From positions 4,223,501-4,287,500 of the forward strand of contig NZ_JAPZBC010000001.1 in NCBI RefSeq assembly GCF_027460265.1: a stretch of DNA of 64,000 nucleotides, in the 5' to 3' direction. The stretch comes from Streptomyces sp. WMMC940. Lineage in GTDB: Bacteria; Actinomycetota; Actinomycetes; Streptomycetales; Streptomycetaceae. A model generated the notes under the pieces. The model ran no database searches. It had not been told where the DNA came from and was given only the letters and a program-made list of their open reading frames with translations. Below are positions 44,060 through 52,384 of the stretch, in pieces; within the stretch, counting starts at the first letter, position 1, and every line of letters starts with the position of its first letter. Position numbers and translations under genes: made by a program.

Positions 44060-44160
44060 GAGCGTCTCCCCGGCGTCCCGGGCGTCCCGGGCGTCCGGCC
44101 CCCCGGCCTCCCGGGCCCCCCGGCCTCCCGGGCCCCCGGGCCTCCCGGCGTCGCCCGCGC
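44060..44160. repeat. GC-rich short tandem repeats
   Basis: Imperfect repeats of gcgtcccggg and cctcccgggccccccgg fill the spacer between trpF and the GNAT gene. They can form many alternative hairpins and may act as the trpF terminator. Confidence 0.7.
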
Positions 44161-44244
44161 CCTCGTCCGTCACCGCCCTCCGCACCGACCGAGGAACCGC
44201 TAATCCGATTGCCGCGGGCCGGTCCGGCCGGATAGGAAGCCTGC

Positions 44245-44838
44245 ATGCTACGAGGCGGCAAAGTCGGGCTCAGGGCCCGGTACGAGGACGACATCCCGAT
44301 CCTGCGGGCAGAGCTCTACGACGACGTGGTCAACGCCTCGCGGGCCGAAAGCGGGCCGTGGCGGCCGATCACGCCCGGCGCGAAGGATCCGCGGCTCGTG
44401 GTGGACGACGAGGAGCAGGGGAGCGTCCCGTTCTCCGTGGTGGAGCTGGACGGCGGCACACTGGTCGGCACCGCGACGCTGTGGGGCATCGACGACCACA
44501 ACCGGTCCGCGCACATCGGGCTGGGGCTGCTGCCGTCCGCCCGCGGCAAGGGCTACGGCACCGACGTGGTCGCGGTGCTCTGTCACTACGGTTTCGTCGT
44601 GCGCGGCCTGCAGCGGCTGCAGATCGAGACGCTGTCCGACAACGAGGCGATGCTGCGCTCCGCCGAGCGCAACGGCTTCGTCCGCGAGGGCGTACTGCGC
44701 TCCTCGGCCTGGGTGATGGGCGAGTTCCTGGACGAGGTGCTGCTCGGCCTCCTCGTCCGGGACTGGAAGCAGGGCCCGCAGGTCCGGACCGCCGTCCGGC
44801 CGGCAGGTGCGGGGCGCGCAGCGGCCGAGGGCGGCTGA
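44245..44838 (+). CDS. GNAT family N-acetyltransferase (RimJ/RimL type)
   Basis: 197 residues. The acetyl-CoA motif A is LGLLPSARGKGYGTDVV (about 91-107), followed by LQRLQIETLSDNEAMLRSAERNGF, typical of the RimL-like Acetyltransf_3 group. Substrates in this group range from ribosomal-protein N-termini to small amines and antibiotics, so no specific role is assigned. The C-terminal 25 residues are low-complexity. Confidence 0.87.
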   Translation: MLRGGKVGLRARYEDDIPILRAELYDDVVNASRAESGPWRPITPGAKDPRLVVDDEEQGSVPFSVVELDGGTLVGTATLWGIDDHNRSAHIGLGLLPSARGKGYGTDVVAVLCHYGFVVRGLQRLQIETLSDNEAMLRSAERNGFVREGVLRSSAWVMGEFLDEVLLGLLVRDWKQGPQVRTAVRPAGAGRAAAEGG

Positions 44839-44884
44839 GGAAAACGGGTCGCGGGGGGCGGCCGTCCCCGGGTTCCATGAGCCC

Positions 44885-45523
44885 ATGGTGTCCATCGACC
44901 GTCTTTCGGCCTTCGCGGCCATGTCGTTACTGCTGATCGTCATCCCGGGCCCCAGCGTGCTGTTCGTCATCGGGCGCGCACTGGCGCAGGGGCGCCGTGC
45001 CGCGCTGACCACGGTCGTCGGGAACACGCTGGGCGCCTGTCTGCTCGTCGTGACCGTCGCCCTCGGGATCGGCACCGCCGTGGAGCGGTCCGTCCTCGTG
45101 TTCACGGCGCTGAAGCTCGCGGGCGCCGCGTATCTGGTGTACCTCGGGGTCAAGGCGGTACGGGAGCGGCGGTCCCTGCAGTCCGCGATCACGGCGGGCG
45201 GCCCGGGGCAGGGGAGTGCTCGGACGCTGTGGGAGGGGTTCGCGGTCGGGGTGGCGAACCCGAAGACGATCGTGTTCTTCGCCGCCGTGCTGCCGCAGTT
45301 CGTGGACCGCGAGTCCGGGCACGTCGTCCTGCAGATGCTGCTGCTGGGGCTGGTCTTCAACGTCATCGCGCTGGTCTCCGACAGTGCCTGGGGCCTGGTC
45401 GCGGCGACCACGCGAAGCTGGTTCGCCCGGTCGCCGCAGCGGCTCGCCGTGATCGGCGGGGCCGGCGGACTCACGATGATCGGCCTCGGTGTCACCGTCG
45501 CGGCGACGGGCCGCGAGGACTGA
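44885..45523 (+). CDS. LysE/RhtB family exporter with a TTA codon
   Basis: 212 residues with five to six membrane helices: SAFAAMSLLLIVIPGPSVLF carries the family IPGP motif, and GFAVGVANPKTIVFF the NPK motif. The family exports amino acids or derivatives. ATG 44885 is chosen because it starts the family N-terminus; the frame is open into the GNAT gene. Codon 15 (44927-44929, AMSLLL) is TTA, so expression should require bldA tRNA. It ends convergent with the enoyl-CoA hydratase gene. Confidence 0.87.
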   Translation: MVSIDRLSAFAAMSLLLIVIPGPSVLFVIGRALAQGRRAALTTVVGNTLGACLLVVTVALGIGTAVERSVLVFTALKLAGAAYLVYLGVKAVRERRSLQSAITAGGPGQGSARTLWEGFAVGVANPKTIVFFAAVLPQFVDRESGHVVLQMLLLGLVFNVIALVSDSAWGLVAATTRSWFARSPQRLAVIGGAGGLTMIGLGVTVAATGRED

Positions 45524-45551
45524 ACGCGCGAGGCCGGGAGCCCCGTAGGTG

Positions 45552-45566
45552 GGGGCGACGCGCCCC
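45552..45566. terminator. Short hairpin between convergent genes
   Basis: GGGGCG (45552-45557) pairs with CGCCCC (45561-45566) around ACG, between the LysE gene and the hydratase stop. Confidence 0.4.
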
Positions 45567-46543
45567 TATCGTCCCCGGTACTCCGGCGCCCGGCGCTCCA
45601 CGAAGCCCGCCACGCCCTCGTTGGCGTCCCGCGTCGTCATGGCGATCTCCACCGCCGACGCCTCCGCCGCGAAGGCGGCGGCGCGGTCGACGTCGAGCGA
45701 GGCGTTCACCAGCTGTTTGGTGAGCGCGAGGGCGCGGGTCGGGCCGTGGGCCAGGCGCTCGGCCCACGCGCGTGCGGTCCTCTCCAGTTCGTCCGCCGCG
45801 ACGACCCGGTTGACCAGCCCCATCCGCTCGGCGTCGGCCGCGGACAGCGCCTCCCCGAAGAACATCAGCTCCTTCGCGCGCTGCGGTCCGACCAGTCGCG
45901 GCAGAAGATACGCCCCGCCCCCGTCCGGGACGAGCCCGCGCCGTACGAACACCTCGATGAAGCGCGCGGATTCGGCGGCCAGGACCAGGTCGCAGGCGAA
46001 GGCCAGATGGGCGCCGATGCCGGCCGCCGTGCCGTTGACGGCGGCGATCACCGGCTTCTCGCAGTCCAGGACGGCGGAGATGAACCGCTGCGCGCCGAGC
46101 CGGATCATCCGGGCCACGTCGCCGGGCACGCGCTCCCGCCCGCCCGCCGAGGGCGAACCGGGCGCGGAATTCGCGGGTACGTGCTCCTGCCCGCCCGCTG
46201 AGGGCGAAGCGGAGCTCGCGGGCGCGGGATCCCCGCCCGCCGAGGGCGAACCGGGCGCGGAATTGGCGGACTCGGAATTCCCGGGAGCGGGGTCCCCGAT
46301 CGCGGATGTCCCGGGATGCTCACCGCGCAGGTCCGCGCCGGCGCAGAAGCCCTTGCCCGTCGCGGTGATCACGACCGCCCGGACGTCCGGATCGGCGGTG
46401 GCGTCCGCGAGGAGCGTGATGATCCGCTCGCGCTGGTCCCAGGTAACGGCGTTCATCACCTCGGGCCGGTCGAGTGTGATCCACGAGACGCCGTTCTCCG
46501 TGCGGTGCAGTACACCGCGCGTCACCGGCTCCGGCTCGCTCAC
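45566..46543 (-). CDS. Enoyl-CoA hydratase with a repeat-rich insertion
   Basis: 325 residues against the usual 255-270. Oxyanion strands GKGFCAGADLR and AVNGTAAGIGAHLAFACD and the C-terminal end EGVAGFVERRAPEYRGR are normal. Between about residues 73 and 140 an extra 55-65 residues of Gly/Pro/Ser/Ala repeats occur, with NSAPGSPSAGG present twice. The insertion is in the variable loop after the first oxyanion strand, so activity may persist. GTG 46543 overlaps the CoA ligase stop by 4 bases, placing the gene in the operon with operators E1/E2. Confidence 0.88.
   Translation of the reverse strand: MSEPEPVTRGVLHRTENGVSWITLDRPEVMNAVTWDQRERIITLLADATADPDVRAVVITATGKGFCAGADLRGEHPGTSAIGDPAPGNSESANSAPGSPSAGGDPAPASSASPSAGGQEHVPANSAPGSPSAGGRERVPGDVARMIRLGAQRFISAVLDCEKPVIAAVNGTAAGIGAHLAFACDLVLAAESARFIEVFVRRGLVPDGGGAYLLPRLVGPQRAKELMFFGEALSAADAERMGLVNRVVAADELERTARAWAERLAHGPTRALALTKQLVNASLDVDRAAAFAAEASAVEIAMTTRDANEGVAGFVERRAPEYRGR
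46130..46300. repeat. In-frame imperfect tandem repeats inside the hydratase gene
   Basis: Units around cgcccgccgagggcgaac followed by cgggcgcggaatt recur three times with variation, all keeping frame. They encode the SAPGSPSAGG-type insertion. Confidence 0.75.
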
Positions 46544-48762
46544 CGGCACACCGCCAGCGCGTCCAGTGCCACCGCGCCCTGGCCTCGGGGCAGCACCATC
46601 AGCGGGTTGATGTCCAGTTCGGAGAGGTCCCCGCCGAGCTCCAACGCCATCCGCTGGACCCGCAGGACGACTTCGACGAGCGCGTCCACGTCGACGGGAG
46701 GCCCGCCCCTGACCCCGTCGAGCAGGGCTCGCCCGCGCAGTTCGGCGAGCATCGAGCGCGCCTGGTCCTCGCCGAACGGCGGGACCCGCACCGCCACGTC
46801 CCGCAGCACTTCCACGAGCACCCCGCCGAGACCGACCGTCACCGTGGGCCCGAACAGCTCGTCCCGCGTCACGCCGACGACCATCTCGACCCCGCGCTCG
46901 ACCATCTGGCAGACGAGGACGCCGTCCAGGTCCACGCCCTCGTACCGGGCGATGTCGGTCAGTTCGCGGTACGAGTCGCGGACCTGACTGGCCGACGTCA
47001 GTCCGATCTTCACCAGGCCCAGCTCCGTCTTGTGCGCGAGCTGCGGCGCGGACGCCTTCATCACCACCGGATAGCCGACCAGCCCCGCCGCCCGGACGGC
47101 GGCCGCCGCGCTGGTCACCAACTGCTCGCGCGGAACCCGGATCCCGTACGCGCGCAGCAGCTGCTTCGCCGCGTGCTCGCTGAGCCGGTGGCCGGGTCGG
47201 AGCAGTGCCTGTGCCTTGCGGAAGGAGGGGGAGAGGGTGCGGGGCGCCTCGTCGAAGGGGGAGCGGTAGCAGGTGGTGAAGCGGTGGTGGTCGAAGTACG
47301 CCTTGACCGCGGTGATGCAGTTGCCGAACGTGCGGAAGGTCGCGACCCGGGACGAGCCGAGCAGTGTCGTCCGGTACGCGTCCTCCGTCCCGACCGGTGA
47401 ACCCCACACCACGCACACCAGCTTGTCCGTGGTCTCCGCCGCGTCCACCAGATCCTGGGCGAGCTTGTCGCTCATGGGTGGGAAGGGGCCGGTGATCGGG
47501 CAGATCAGCACCCCGACGCCGGGGTCGGCGAGGATCGCGTCGATGATCCTCCGGCCGCGCCAGTCGCCGACGGGGTGCCCGCCGTTGTCGACCGGGTTGG
47601 CGACGCTCAGGTATTCCGGTATCCACTGGTGCAGTTCGGCCTGGCGGTCCGCGGACAGCGGGGGCAGCCGCAGCCCGGCCGCGGTGGCGAGGTCCGCGAA
47701 ATGGGCGCCCGTGCCGCCGGAGATCGAGTAGACGACGACCCCGTCGGCGGCGGGCCTGCGGGCCCGGGCCAGGAGGGCCGCGGTGTCCTGGAGTTCGTCG
47801 AGGCCGTCGACGCGGATCACCCCGTACTGGCGCATCGCCGCGTCCACGACCCGGTCCGCGCCGGTGAGTTTGCCGGTGTGCGAGGCGGCCGTCCGGGCGC
47901 CCGCCTCGGTGCGGCCCACCTTGACCGCGACGACCGGGACGCGGCTGCGGGCGGCCCGGTCCGCGGCGAGCAGGAACGAGCGGCCGTCCTTGAGGCCCTC
48001 CACGTAGCAGGCGATCGCCCCGACCTCGGGCCGCCCGGAGAAGTACGAGATGAAGTCCGCGGTCTCCAGGTCGGCCTCGTTGCCCGTCGGCGCCCAGTGG
48101 GAGAGCCGTACGCCGAGTTCCTGCAGGGCGAAGACGGGGCGGCCCTGGTGGCCGGACTGGGTGACCAGTGCGATGGCGGGGCCTTCGAGATCGTCGCGGA
48201 ACCGCTCGAAGGCGTTGAGGTTGGTGTTCGGGCCGAGCAGCCGCAGCCCGGTCCGCTCCACCGCGGCGGCGAGCCGTCGCTGGGCGTCGGCGCCGGCCTC
48301 GCCGGTCTCGGCGAACCCCGACGCGAAGGCCACGGCGAACTTCACCTTCGCCTGGCCGAGTTCCTCGATGACGGGCAGCGGGTCGCCGACGAGGAGCACG
48401 GCGAGGTCCACGGGCCCGGGCAGTTCCGCGACGGACGGCACACACGGCAGACCGAAGACGGCGGTACGGGTCGGGTGGACCGGGTGCAGTCTCGCCCCGA
48501 CGCGCTCGGACCAGGCGATCAGCCGGCGGGTGATCCCGGTGTTGGGCCGGCCGTCCGCGTCGGAGGCGCCGACGACGGCGACCGCCTCGGGCCGGAAGAA
48601 GCGGTCGAGATCGGGTACGGGCGCGTACAGCGGACGGCCGCTGACGTCGAGATCGCCCTCGCCCGCGGTGACGCCGCGGACGGCCGCCCCGGTCTGCTGC
48701 CCGCAGGCCACCACTCGGGCGCGGAGGTCGGTGGTCAAGGTGCCGTGGGTTGATCCAAGCAT
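46540..48762 (-). CDS. ADP-forming acyl-CoA synthetase (acetyl-CoA synthetase alpha-beta fusion type)
   Basis: 740 residues. The CoA-binding Rossmann part (VAVVGASDADGRPNTG) and ligase-CoA domains contain the family motif ASHTGKLTGAD. A C-terminal ATP-grasp domain (about 520-735) has YPVVMKASAPQLAHKTELG and LSELDINPLMV. The alpha and beta parts are fused, as in bacterial Acs/feruloyl-CoA-like enzymes. It activates a carboxylate with ATP to ADP. Two operator copies sit at 48796-48834, making it the second CoA ligase of the regulon. Confidence 0.88.
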   Translation of the reverse strand: MLGSTHGTLTTDLRARVVACGQQTGAAVRGVTAGEGDLDVSGRPLYAPVPDLDRFFRPEAVAVVGASDADGRPNTGITRRLIAWSERVGARLHPVHPTRTAVFGLPCVPSVAELPGPVDLAVLLVGDPLPVIEELGQAKVKFAVAFASGFAETGEAGADAQRRLAAAVERTGLRLLGPNTNLNAFERFRDDLEGPAIALVTQSGHQGRPVFALQELGVRLSHWAPTGNEADLETADFISYFSGRPEVGAIACYVEGLKDGRSFLLAADRAARSRVPVVAVKVGRTEAGARTAASHTGKLTGADRVVDAAMRQYGVIRVDGLDELQDTAALLARARRPAADGVVVYSISGGTGAHFADLATAAGLRLPPLSADRQAELHQWIPEYLSVANPVDNGGHPVGDWRGRRIIDAILADPGVGVLICPITGPFPPMSDKLAQDLVDAAETTDKLVCVVWGSPVGTEDAYRTTLLGSSRVATFRTFGNCITAVKAYFDHHRFTTCYRSPFDEAPRTLSPSFRKAQALLRPGHRLSEHAAKQLLRAYGIRVPREQLVTSAAAAVRAAGLVGYPVVMKASAPQLAHKTELGLVKIGLTSASQVRDSYRELTDIARYEGVDLDGVLVCQMVERGVEMVVGVTRDELFGPTVTVGLGGVLVEVLRDVAVRVPPFGEDQARSMLAELRGRALLDGVRGGPPVDVDALVEVVLRVQRMALELGGDLSELDINPLMVLPRGQGAVALDALAVCR

Positions 48763-48795
48763 CGTTCCGCCGCTCCTTGCTCGTCGGCCATGTTA

Positions 48796-48834
48796 CTGAC
48801 GCATAGTCAGATTACAGAACTGACGGCATGTCAG
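48796..48834. promoter_or_regulatory. Two operators E1/E2 (CTGACG-CAT-AGTCAG and CTGACG-GCA-TGTCAG)
   Basis: E1 at 48796-48810 and E2 at 48820-48834 each have one mismatch; centres are 24 bp apart. On the minus strand a -10-like TAATCT lies between them. E1 is 33 bp upstream of the CoA ligase start at 48762. Confidence 0.7.
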
Positions 48835-49303
48835 GAACGGTCCGTGCGCGGGGAACCGCCTGGGAGCGAGCCCGCCCGGGCAGGACGCCCGGGCATGCTG
48901 CCCCGGGCGGCCCGGAAGGAACCCGTCCCCCGGCGATCGGGCCCCAGGATGGCCGGATGTACGGGAGGGGCTGGCCGGATCACCGGTACCGGTGGGGCTG
49001 CGGGGGCCCCGCGGCGGGGCCTCGCACGTACCGCTCCGAACCTCCCGCGGGCGCTCTGGAGCCCGGTGCGCCGATGTCGATCCCGAAGTCGAAGCCGAAG
49101 CCGATGCCGGCGCCGAGGCAGGCGCCGATGCCGATGCCGATGCCGATGCCGATGCCGATGCCGGAGCCGGCGCCGGGGCTGCCGCGAGCCGATGCCGGCG
49201 CCGATGTCGATCCCGGCGCCGAGGCAGGCGCCGACGTCAGGACTGCCGCGAGCCGGTGCCCGGTCCGCCCCCGAGGGGAAACTCCCCGCCCCGGGACGGG
49301 GAG
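48835..49303. other. Intergenic region with repeats
   Basis: 469 bases between divergent-to-convergent neighbours without a supported gene. Its left half is GC-rich single-copy sequence; 49072-49240 is repetitive (see the hexanucleotide entry). Frames across the repeats give low-complexity PMPMPM or HRHRHR peptides and are not convincing. Confidence 0.5.
49124..49159. repeat. Hexanucleotide microsatellite (GCCGAT)6
   Basis: Six perfect copies of gccgat at 49124-49159, embedded in degenerate copies from about 49072 to 49240. A block starting ccgatgtcgatcccg and ending ccgaggcaggcgccga is found twice around it (from 49073 and from 49201). Confidence 0.92.
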
Positions 49304-50452
49304 TCACTTCGACAGGGCCTTGGCGATCTTCCGCGCGTCCAGCGCCATCTCGCGGAGCATCCCGCTGATCGGGTTGGTGAAGCCCGTGAAGTACAGGCCC
49401 GGGGCCTCGCGAGGGGTCCGGCCGCCGTGGACGGCCGGCCGGCCACGGTCGTCCAGTACACCGAGATGCCCCAGCAGCGGTTCCAGTGCGCGGTGGTAGC
49501 CGGTGGCCGCGATGACCGCGTCCGGCGATATGCGGGAGCCGTCCGCCAGGACCACCTTGCCGTCGTCGAACGACTCGACGGCGGCGACAGGCTCCACCGT
49601 CCCGCCGCGGACCGCGTCGATCAGGCCCACGTCCTGCACCGGGATGGCGCCCTGCCGGACCCGGGTGTACAGGCCCGCCCTCGGGCGCGGCAGACCGTGC
49701 TCGGACAGATCCGGCACGGCGACCCGGGCCAGCAGCCGGCCCGCCGCGTCCACCAGCCGCACCGGCAGCCGCCGGACGAGGATCCCCGTGCGCTGCGCCG
49801 GCCAGCCGGCGGTCGAACGGCGGACGATGTGCGGCGCGGTCCGCACCGCCAGGCGCACCCGCGAGGCCCCGGCCCCGGCCAGGTCCGCCGCTATCTCCGC
49901 ACCCGTGTTGCCGACCCCGACGACGAGCACGTCCTTGCCCGTGTAGGGGGAAGGGTTGCGGTACGCCGAGGCGTGCAGCAGGTCGCCCGTGTACGTGTCC
50001 CGTCCGGGCCAGTCCGGCATGCGGGGGGTGTGGTTGAACCCGGTCGCCACGACGACGGCCCGCCCGGTGAGCCGGCGCCCGCCGCTCGCGTGGAGCACCC
50101 AGTCCGGGCCCTCGGGCTCGATCCTGGACACCTCCACGCCCGTCACCAGCTCCAGCTCGTGGAACTCGGCGTACTTCTCCAGGTAACGGACCACGTCGTC
50201 CCGGGCGACCCAGCGCCCGAAGCGGCGAGGCATGGGCAGACCGGGCAGCCCCGACAGGCGCCGGGTCGTGTGCAGCCGCAGCCGGTCGTAGTGCCCGCGC
50301 CACGACGCCCCGACGGTGTCCGACTTCTCCAGGACGACCGCTCTCACCCCGCGCTCCCGCAGTGCGGCGGCGACGGCGAGTCCGCCGGGTCCGGCCCCGA
50401 TGACGTACACGGGGCGGTCGTTGGTGAGGTCGATGGCTCTGTGGTCGGGCAT
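49304..50452 (-). CDS. FAD-dependent monooxygenase/oxidoreductase (FMO-like)
   Basis: 382 residues. FAD Rossmann motif VIGAGPGGLAVAAAL (about 17-31), the second NADPH-type motif VVGVGNTGAEIAADLAG, and the ATGFNHTPRMP block are typical of flavin monooxygenase/Baeyer-Villiger-related proteins, though the full FMO signature FxGxxxHxxxY/F is not evident. It probably oxygenates a ketone, amine or ring. It is divergent from DoxX, with operator F 81 bp from its start; control by the TetR regulator is possible. Confidence 0.85.
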   Translation of the reverse strand: MPDHRAIDLTNDRPVYVIGAGPGGLAVAAALRERGVRAVVLEKSDTVGASWRGHYDRLRLHTTRRLSGLPGLPMPRRFGRWVARDDVVRYLEKYAEFHELELVTGVEVSRIEPEGPDWVLHASGGRRLTGRAVVVATGFNHTPRMPDWPGRDTYTGDLLHASAYRNPSPYTGKDVLVVGVGNTGAEIAADLAGAGASRVRLAVRTAPHIVRRSTAGWPAQRTGILVRRLPVRLVDAAGRLLARVAVPDLSEHGLPRPRAGLYTRVRQGAIPVQDVGLIDAVRGGTVEPVAAVESFDDGKVVLADGSRISPDAVIAATGYHRALEPLLGHLGVLDDRGRPAVHGGRTPREAPGLYFTGFTNPISGMLREMALDARKIAKALSK

Positions 50453-50532
50453 GAGTGCTCACTGTAGTGCCGCGCGGTTGCGAAACGGTCACGGCCGGCT
50501 ACCTCTTGCGTACACGGAGCGCTTCCGGTGAA

Positions 50533-50547
50533 CTGACGTACCGTCAG
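50533..50547. promoter_or_regulatory. Palindromic operator F (CTGACG-TAC-CGTCAG)
   Basis: Perfect inverted repeat in the 118-bp divergent spacer, 23 bp before the DoxX ATG. It is identical to operators A and D read on the other strand. Confidence 0.75.
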
Positions 50548-50570
50548 AATCTGTGGGGAGGGGACCGGCG

Positions 50571-51023
50571 ATGCGGACGATCTGGCTCACCGGCGCCGAA
50601 TGGCTCGCCGTCCTGCGCATCGGCCTCGGCCTGTGGTGGCTGGAGAGCTGGCGGCACAAGGACAGGAAGGGCTGGCTCCAGCGCGGCACCGGCATCGCCT
50701 GGGCCTCCGACATCGCCGCCAAGCACCGCTGGACGGCGGTCAGGTCCGGCTTCGACCGGATCGTGGCCCCGCGTCCCAGAGTGATGGCGTACGTCGTCGT
50801 CCACGCCGAACTGGCCCTCGGCCTCGGGCTGATCACCGGCTTTCTCACCCCGATCGCCCTGATCGGAGGACTGGTCCTCAATCTCCTCTACCTGGTCCTG
50901 ATGATCCACGACTGGGCCGAGCAGGGGCAGAACGCGATGATGGCGCTGATCTCGCTCGTCGCACTGCTCGCCATGTCGTGGCAGGCGTGGTCCCTCGACA
51001 GCGCGCTGGGACTCTTCCCGTGA
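50571..51023 (+). CDS. DoxX-family membrane protein
   Basis: 150 residues with four hydrophobic segments (AEWLAVLRIGLGLWWLE, VVVHAELALGLGLITGF, ALIGGLVLNLLYLVLMI, AMMALISLVALLAMS). GGGAGGGG precedes ATG 50571. DoxX-like proteins are membrane partners of thiosulfate:quinone or redox enzymes; no quinone enzyme is adjacent. It overlaps the next gene by 4 bases (GTGA) and is preceded by operator F, so it belongs to the regulated set, role unknown. Confidence 0.8.
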   Translation: MRTIWLTGAEWLAVLRIGLGLWWLESWRHKDRKGWLQRGTGIAWASDIAAKHRWTAVRSGFDRIVAPRPRVMAYVVVHAELALGLGLITGFLTPIALIGGLVLNLLYLVLMIHDWAEQGQNAMMALISLVALLAMSWQAWSLDSALGLFP

Positions 51024-51667
51024 GCGCGGGACGGAACGACGACATGAGCAGCACCGACCGAACGGCCGCGGCCCCCACCCGGGCCGTGTCCCCCTCGGCC
51101 CCGACCGTGTCTCCGGCCGCCGGGGCCCCTTCGTCTGCCCGGCCCCCGTCGCCTGCGGACCGGCAGGCCTCGGCCCCGGGCCGAACCGCTTCCCCCGCGG
51201 CCCGGACCGTGACGGCTCCCGCCCGGACCGGGTCTTCGGCTGACCGGACCGTCTCCCTCCCACACAGGACCGCGGCGACCCCGGACGTCGACGACTTCAC
51301 CCGCCCCTGGTGGGACGCCGCGGCCGAGGGCCGGCTGCTGGTCCGCCGCTGCGGCGCGTGCGGCCGCGCCCACCACTATCCGCGCGAGTTCTGCCCGCAC
51401 TGCTGGAGCGACGACGTCGCCTGGGAGCCGGTGAGCGGCCGGGCGACGCTCTACACCTGGTCCGTCGTGCACCGCAACGACCTGCCGCCCTTCGACGCCC
51501 GCACGCCCTACACCGCCGCCGTCGTCGATCTCGCGGAGGGCCCGCGGATGATGACCGAGATCGTCGAGTGCGCGGAGGCGGACCTGCGGATCGGGATGGA
51601 GCTGGAGGTGGCCTTCCGGGAGGAGGGCGGGGGAGTGGTGGTGCCGGTGTTCCGGCCGGTGCCGTAG
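51020..51667 (+). CDS. Zn-ribbon OB-fold protein (DUF35), probable partner of the Ltp-type thiolase
   Basis: 215 residues. Residues 1-88 are an unusual Ala/Pro/Ser/Thr-rich extension with RTxSPxA-like repeats. The rubredoxin-like zinc ribbon is at 111-128 (Cys111, 114, 125, 128 in CGACG and CPHC), then an OB fold from 131 (TLYTWSVVHRNDLPPF). DUF35 proteins bind thiolase-like proteins; ChsH2-DUF35 with Ltp2 forms a retro-aldolase in steroid degradation. A thiolase-like gene is at 59623-60798 under operator G. Start may be GTG 51020 or ATG 51044. Confidence 0.85.
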   Translation: MSAGRNDDMSSTDRTAAAPTRAVSPSAPTVSPAAGAPSSARPPSPADRQASAPGRTASPAARTVTAPARTGSSADRTVSLPHRTAATPDVDDFTRPWWDAAAEGRLLVRRCGACGRAHHYPREFCPHCWSDDVAWEPVSGRATLYTWSVVHRNDLPPFDARTPYTAAVVDLAEGPRMMTEIVECAEADLRIGMELEVAFREEGGGVVVPVFRPVP

Positions 51668-51668
51668 C

Positions 51669-51878
51669 TCAGCCGGCCGGCTCCGCCATCCGGCGCATGA
51701 CGGGGACGGGGATCGTCGGGTTCACCAGGGCCGGTTCCGTGCCCATCGCGGCGACCGGCCGCCAAGCGGTCCGCGGCGGCAGGACGCCCTCGTCCCCTGG
51801 CCGGTCGCCCACGATCTCCAGCCCGGCGCGTTCCATCAACCCGGCGAACTCTTCTCTCCACCCCGTCATTCCGGCCAT
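51669..51878 (-). CDS. Small hypothetical protein (69 aa)
   Basis: 69 residues from ATG 51878 with GGAGGGGG 3-10 bases upstream, a strong site that supports translation. The product begins MAGMTGWREEFAGLMERAGL and has no recognised domain. It lies 11 bp downstream of another hypothetical gene on the same strand, and its stop is 2 bases from the convergent DUF35 stop. Function unknown; probably part of a two-gene unit next to an XRE regulator. Confidence 0.55.
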   Translation of the reverse strand: MAGMTGWREEFAGLMERAGLEIVGDRPGDEGVLPPRTAWRPVAAMGTEPALVNPTIPVPVMRRMAEPAG

Positions 51879-51889
51879 GATCCCCCTCC

Positions 51890-52300
51890 TCAGCCCTCCG
51901 GCGACAGGCACAGCTGCGCGGTGACCACGGCGAACAGCAGCTCCGGGTCCACGAACTCGCCCACGGCAGGCGGCCCCGAGCGCCATGACAGCGGATACGT
52001 GTTGCCGTCTGCGGCCGGGACGCCGACGTACTGGTCCCGGGCGCACGGGCCGAAGCAGGCGGCGCCGGGCGGCCAGGGATGCTCCTTGCTGCTGCCGGGA
52101 GGGATGAGGAAGTACGTCCACCTCCCGCGCCACATCTCCCGTACGACGGGCCCGGGATGCCCACCGGTGGCCCGTACGAGGTGGTGCAGCACCGCCTCGC
52201 CGCGGACCCCGCGGACGCGTACGGCGTCGAAGTGGACCCCCGCGAGTCGTAGCCGCACACCGGACGCCGGGACCCAATCGGGCAGTTTCTCGCTGGTCAT
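51890..52300 (-). CDS. Hypothetical protein (136 aa)
   Basis: 136 residues from ATG 52300. Blocks WVPASGVRLRLAGVHFDAVR, GRWTYFLIPPGSS and GEFVDPELLFAVVTAQL look like the conserved small proteins that accompany XRE/DUF397 loci in Streptomyces, an impression from memory. There are no membrane segments. It is divergent from the XRE gene with 84 bp between. Biochemical role unknown. Confidence 0.65.
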   Translation of the reverse strand: MTSEKLPDWVPASGVRLRLAGVHFDAVRVRGVRGEAVLHHLVRATGGHPGPVVREMWRGRWTYFLIPPGSSKEHPWPPGAACFGPCARDQYVGVPAADGNTYPLSWRSGPPAVGEFVDPELLFAVVTAQLCLSPEG

Positions 52301-52384
52301 GCCCCCGAGGATCGCCTCGGTTGCGTAGCGTGACCAGAGGGACACGGTCCACATCGGGCTGATGTGGGAAGGGCGGTGGGAGCT

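Noticed and set aside
43215..44294. Upstream extension of the flavin reductase frame
   Set aside because: It is antisense to trpF and crosses the operator; the domain begins after 43214.
49060..49300. Repeat-encoded PMPMPM/HRHRHR peptides
   Set aside because: Low complexity, no ribosome site and no family; judged a non-coding microsatellite.
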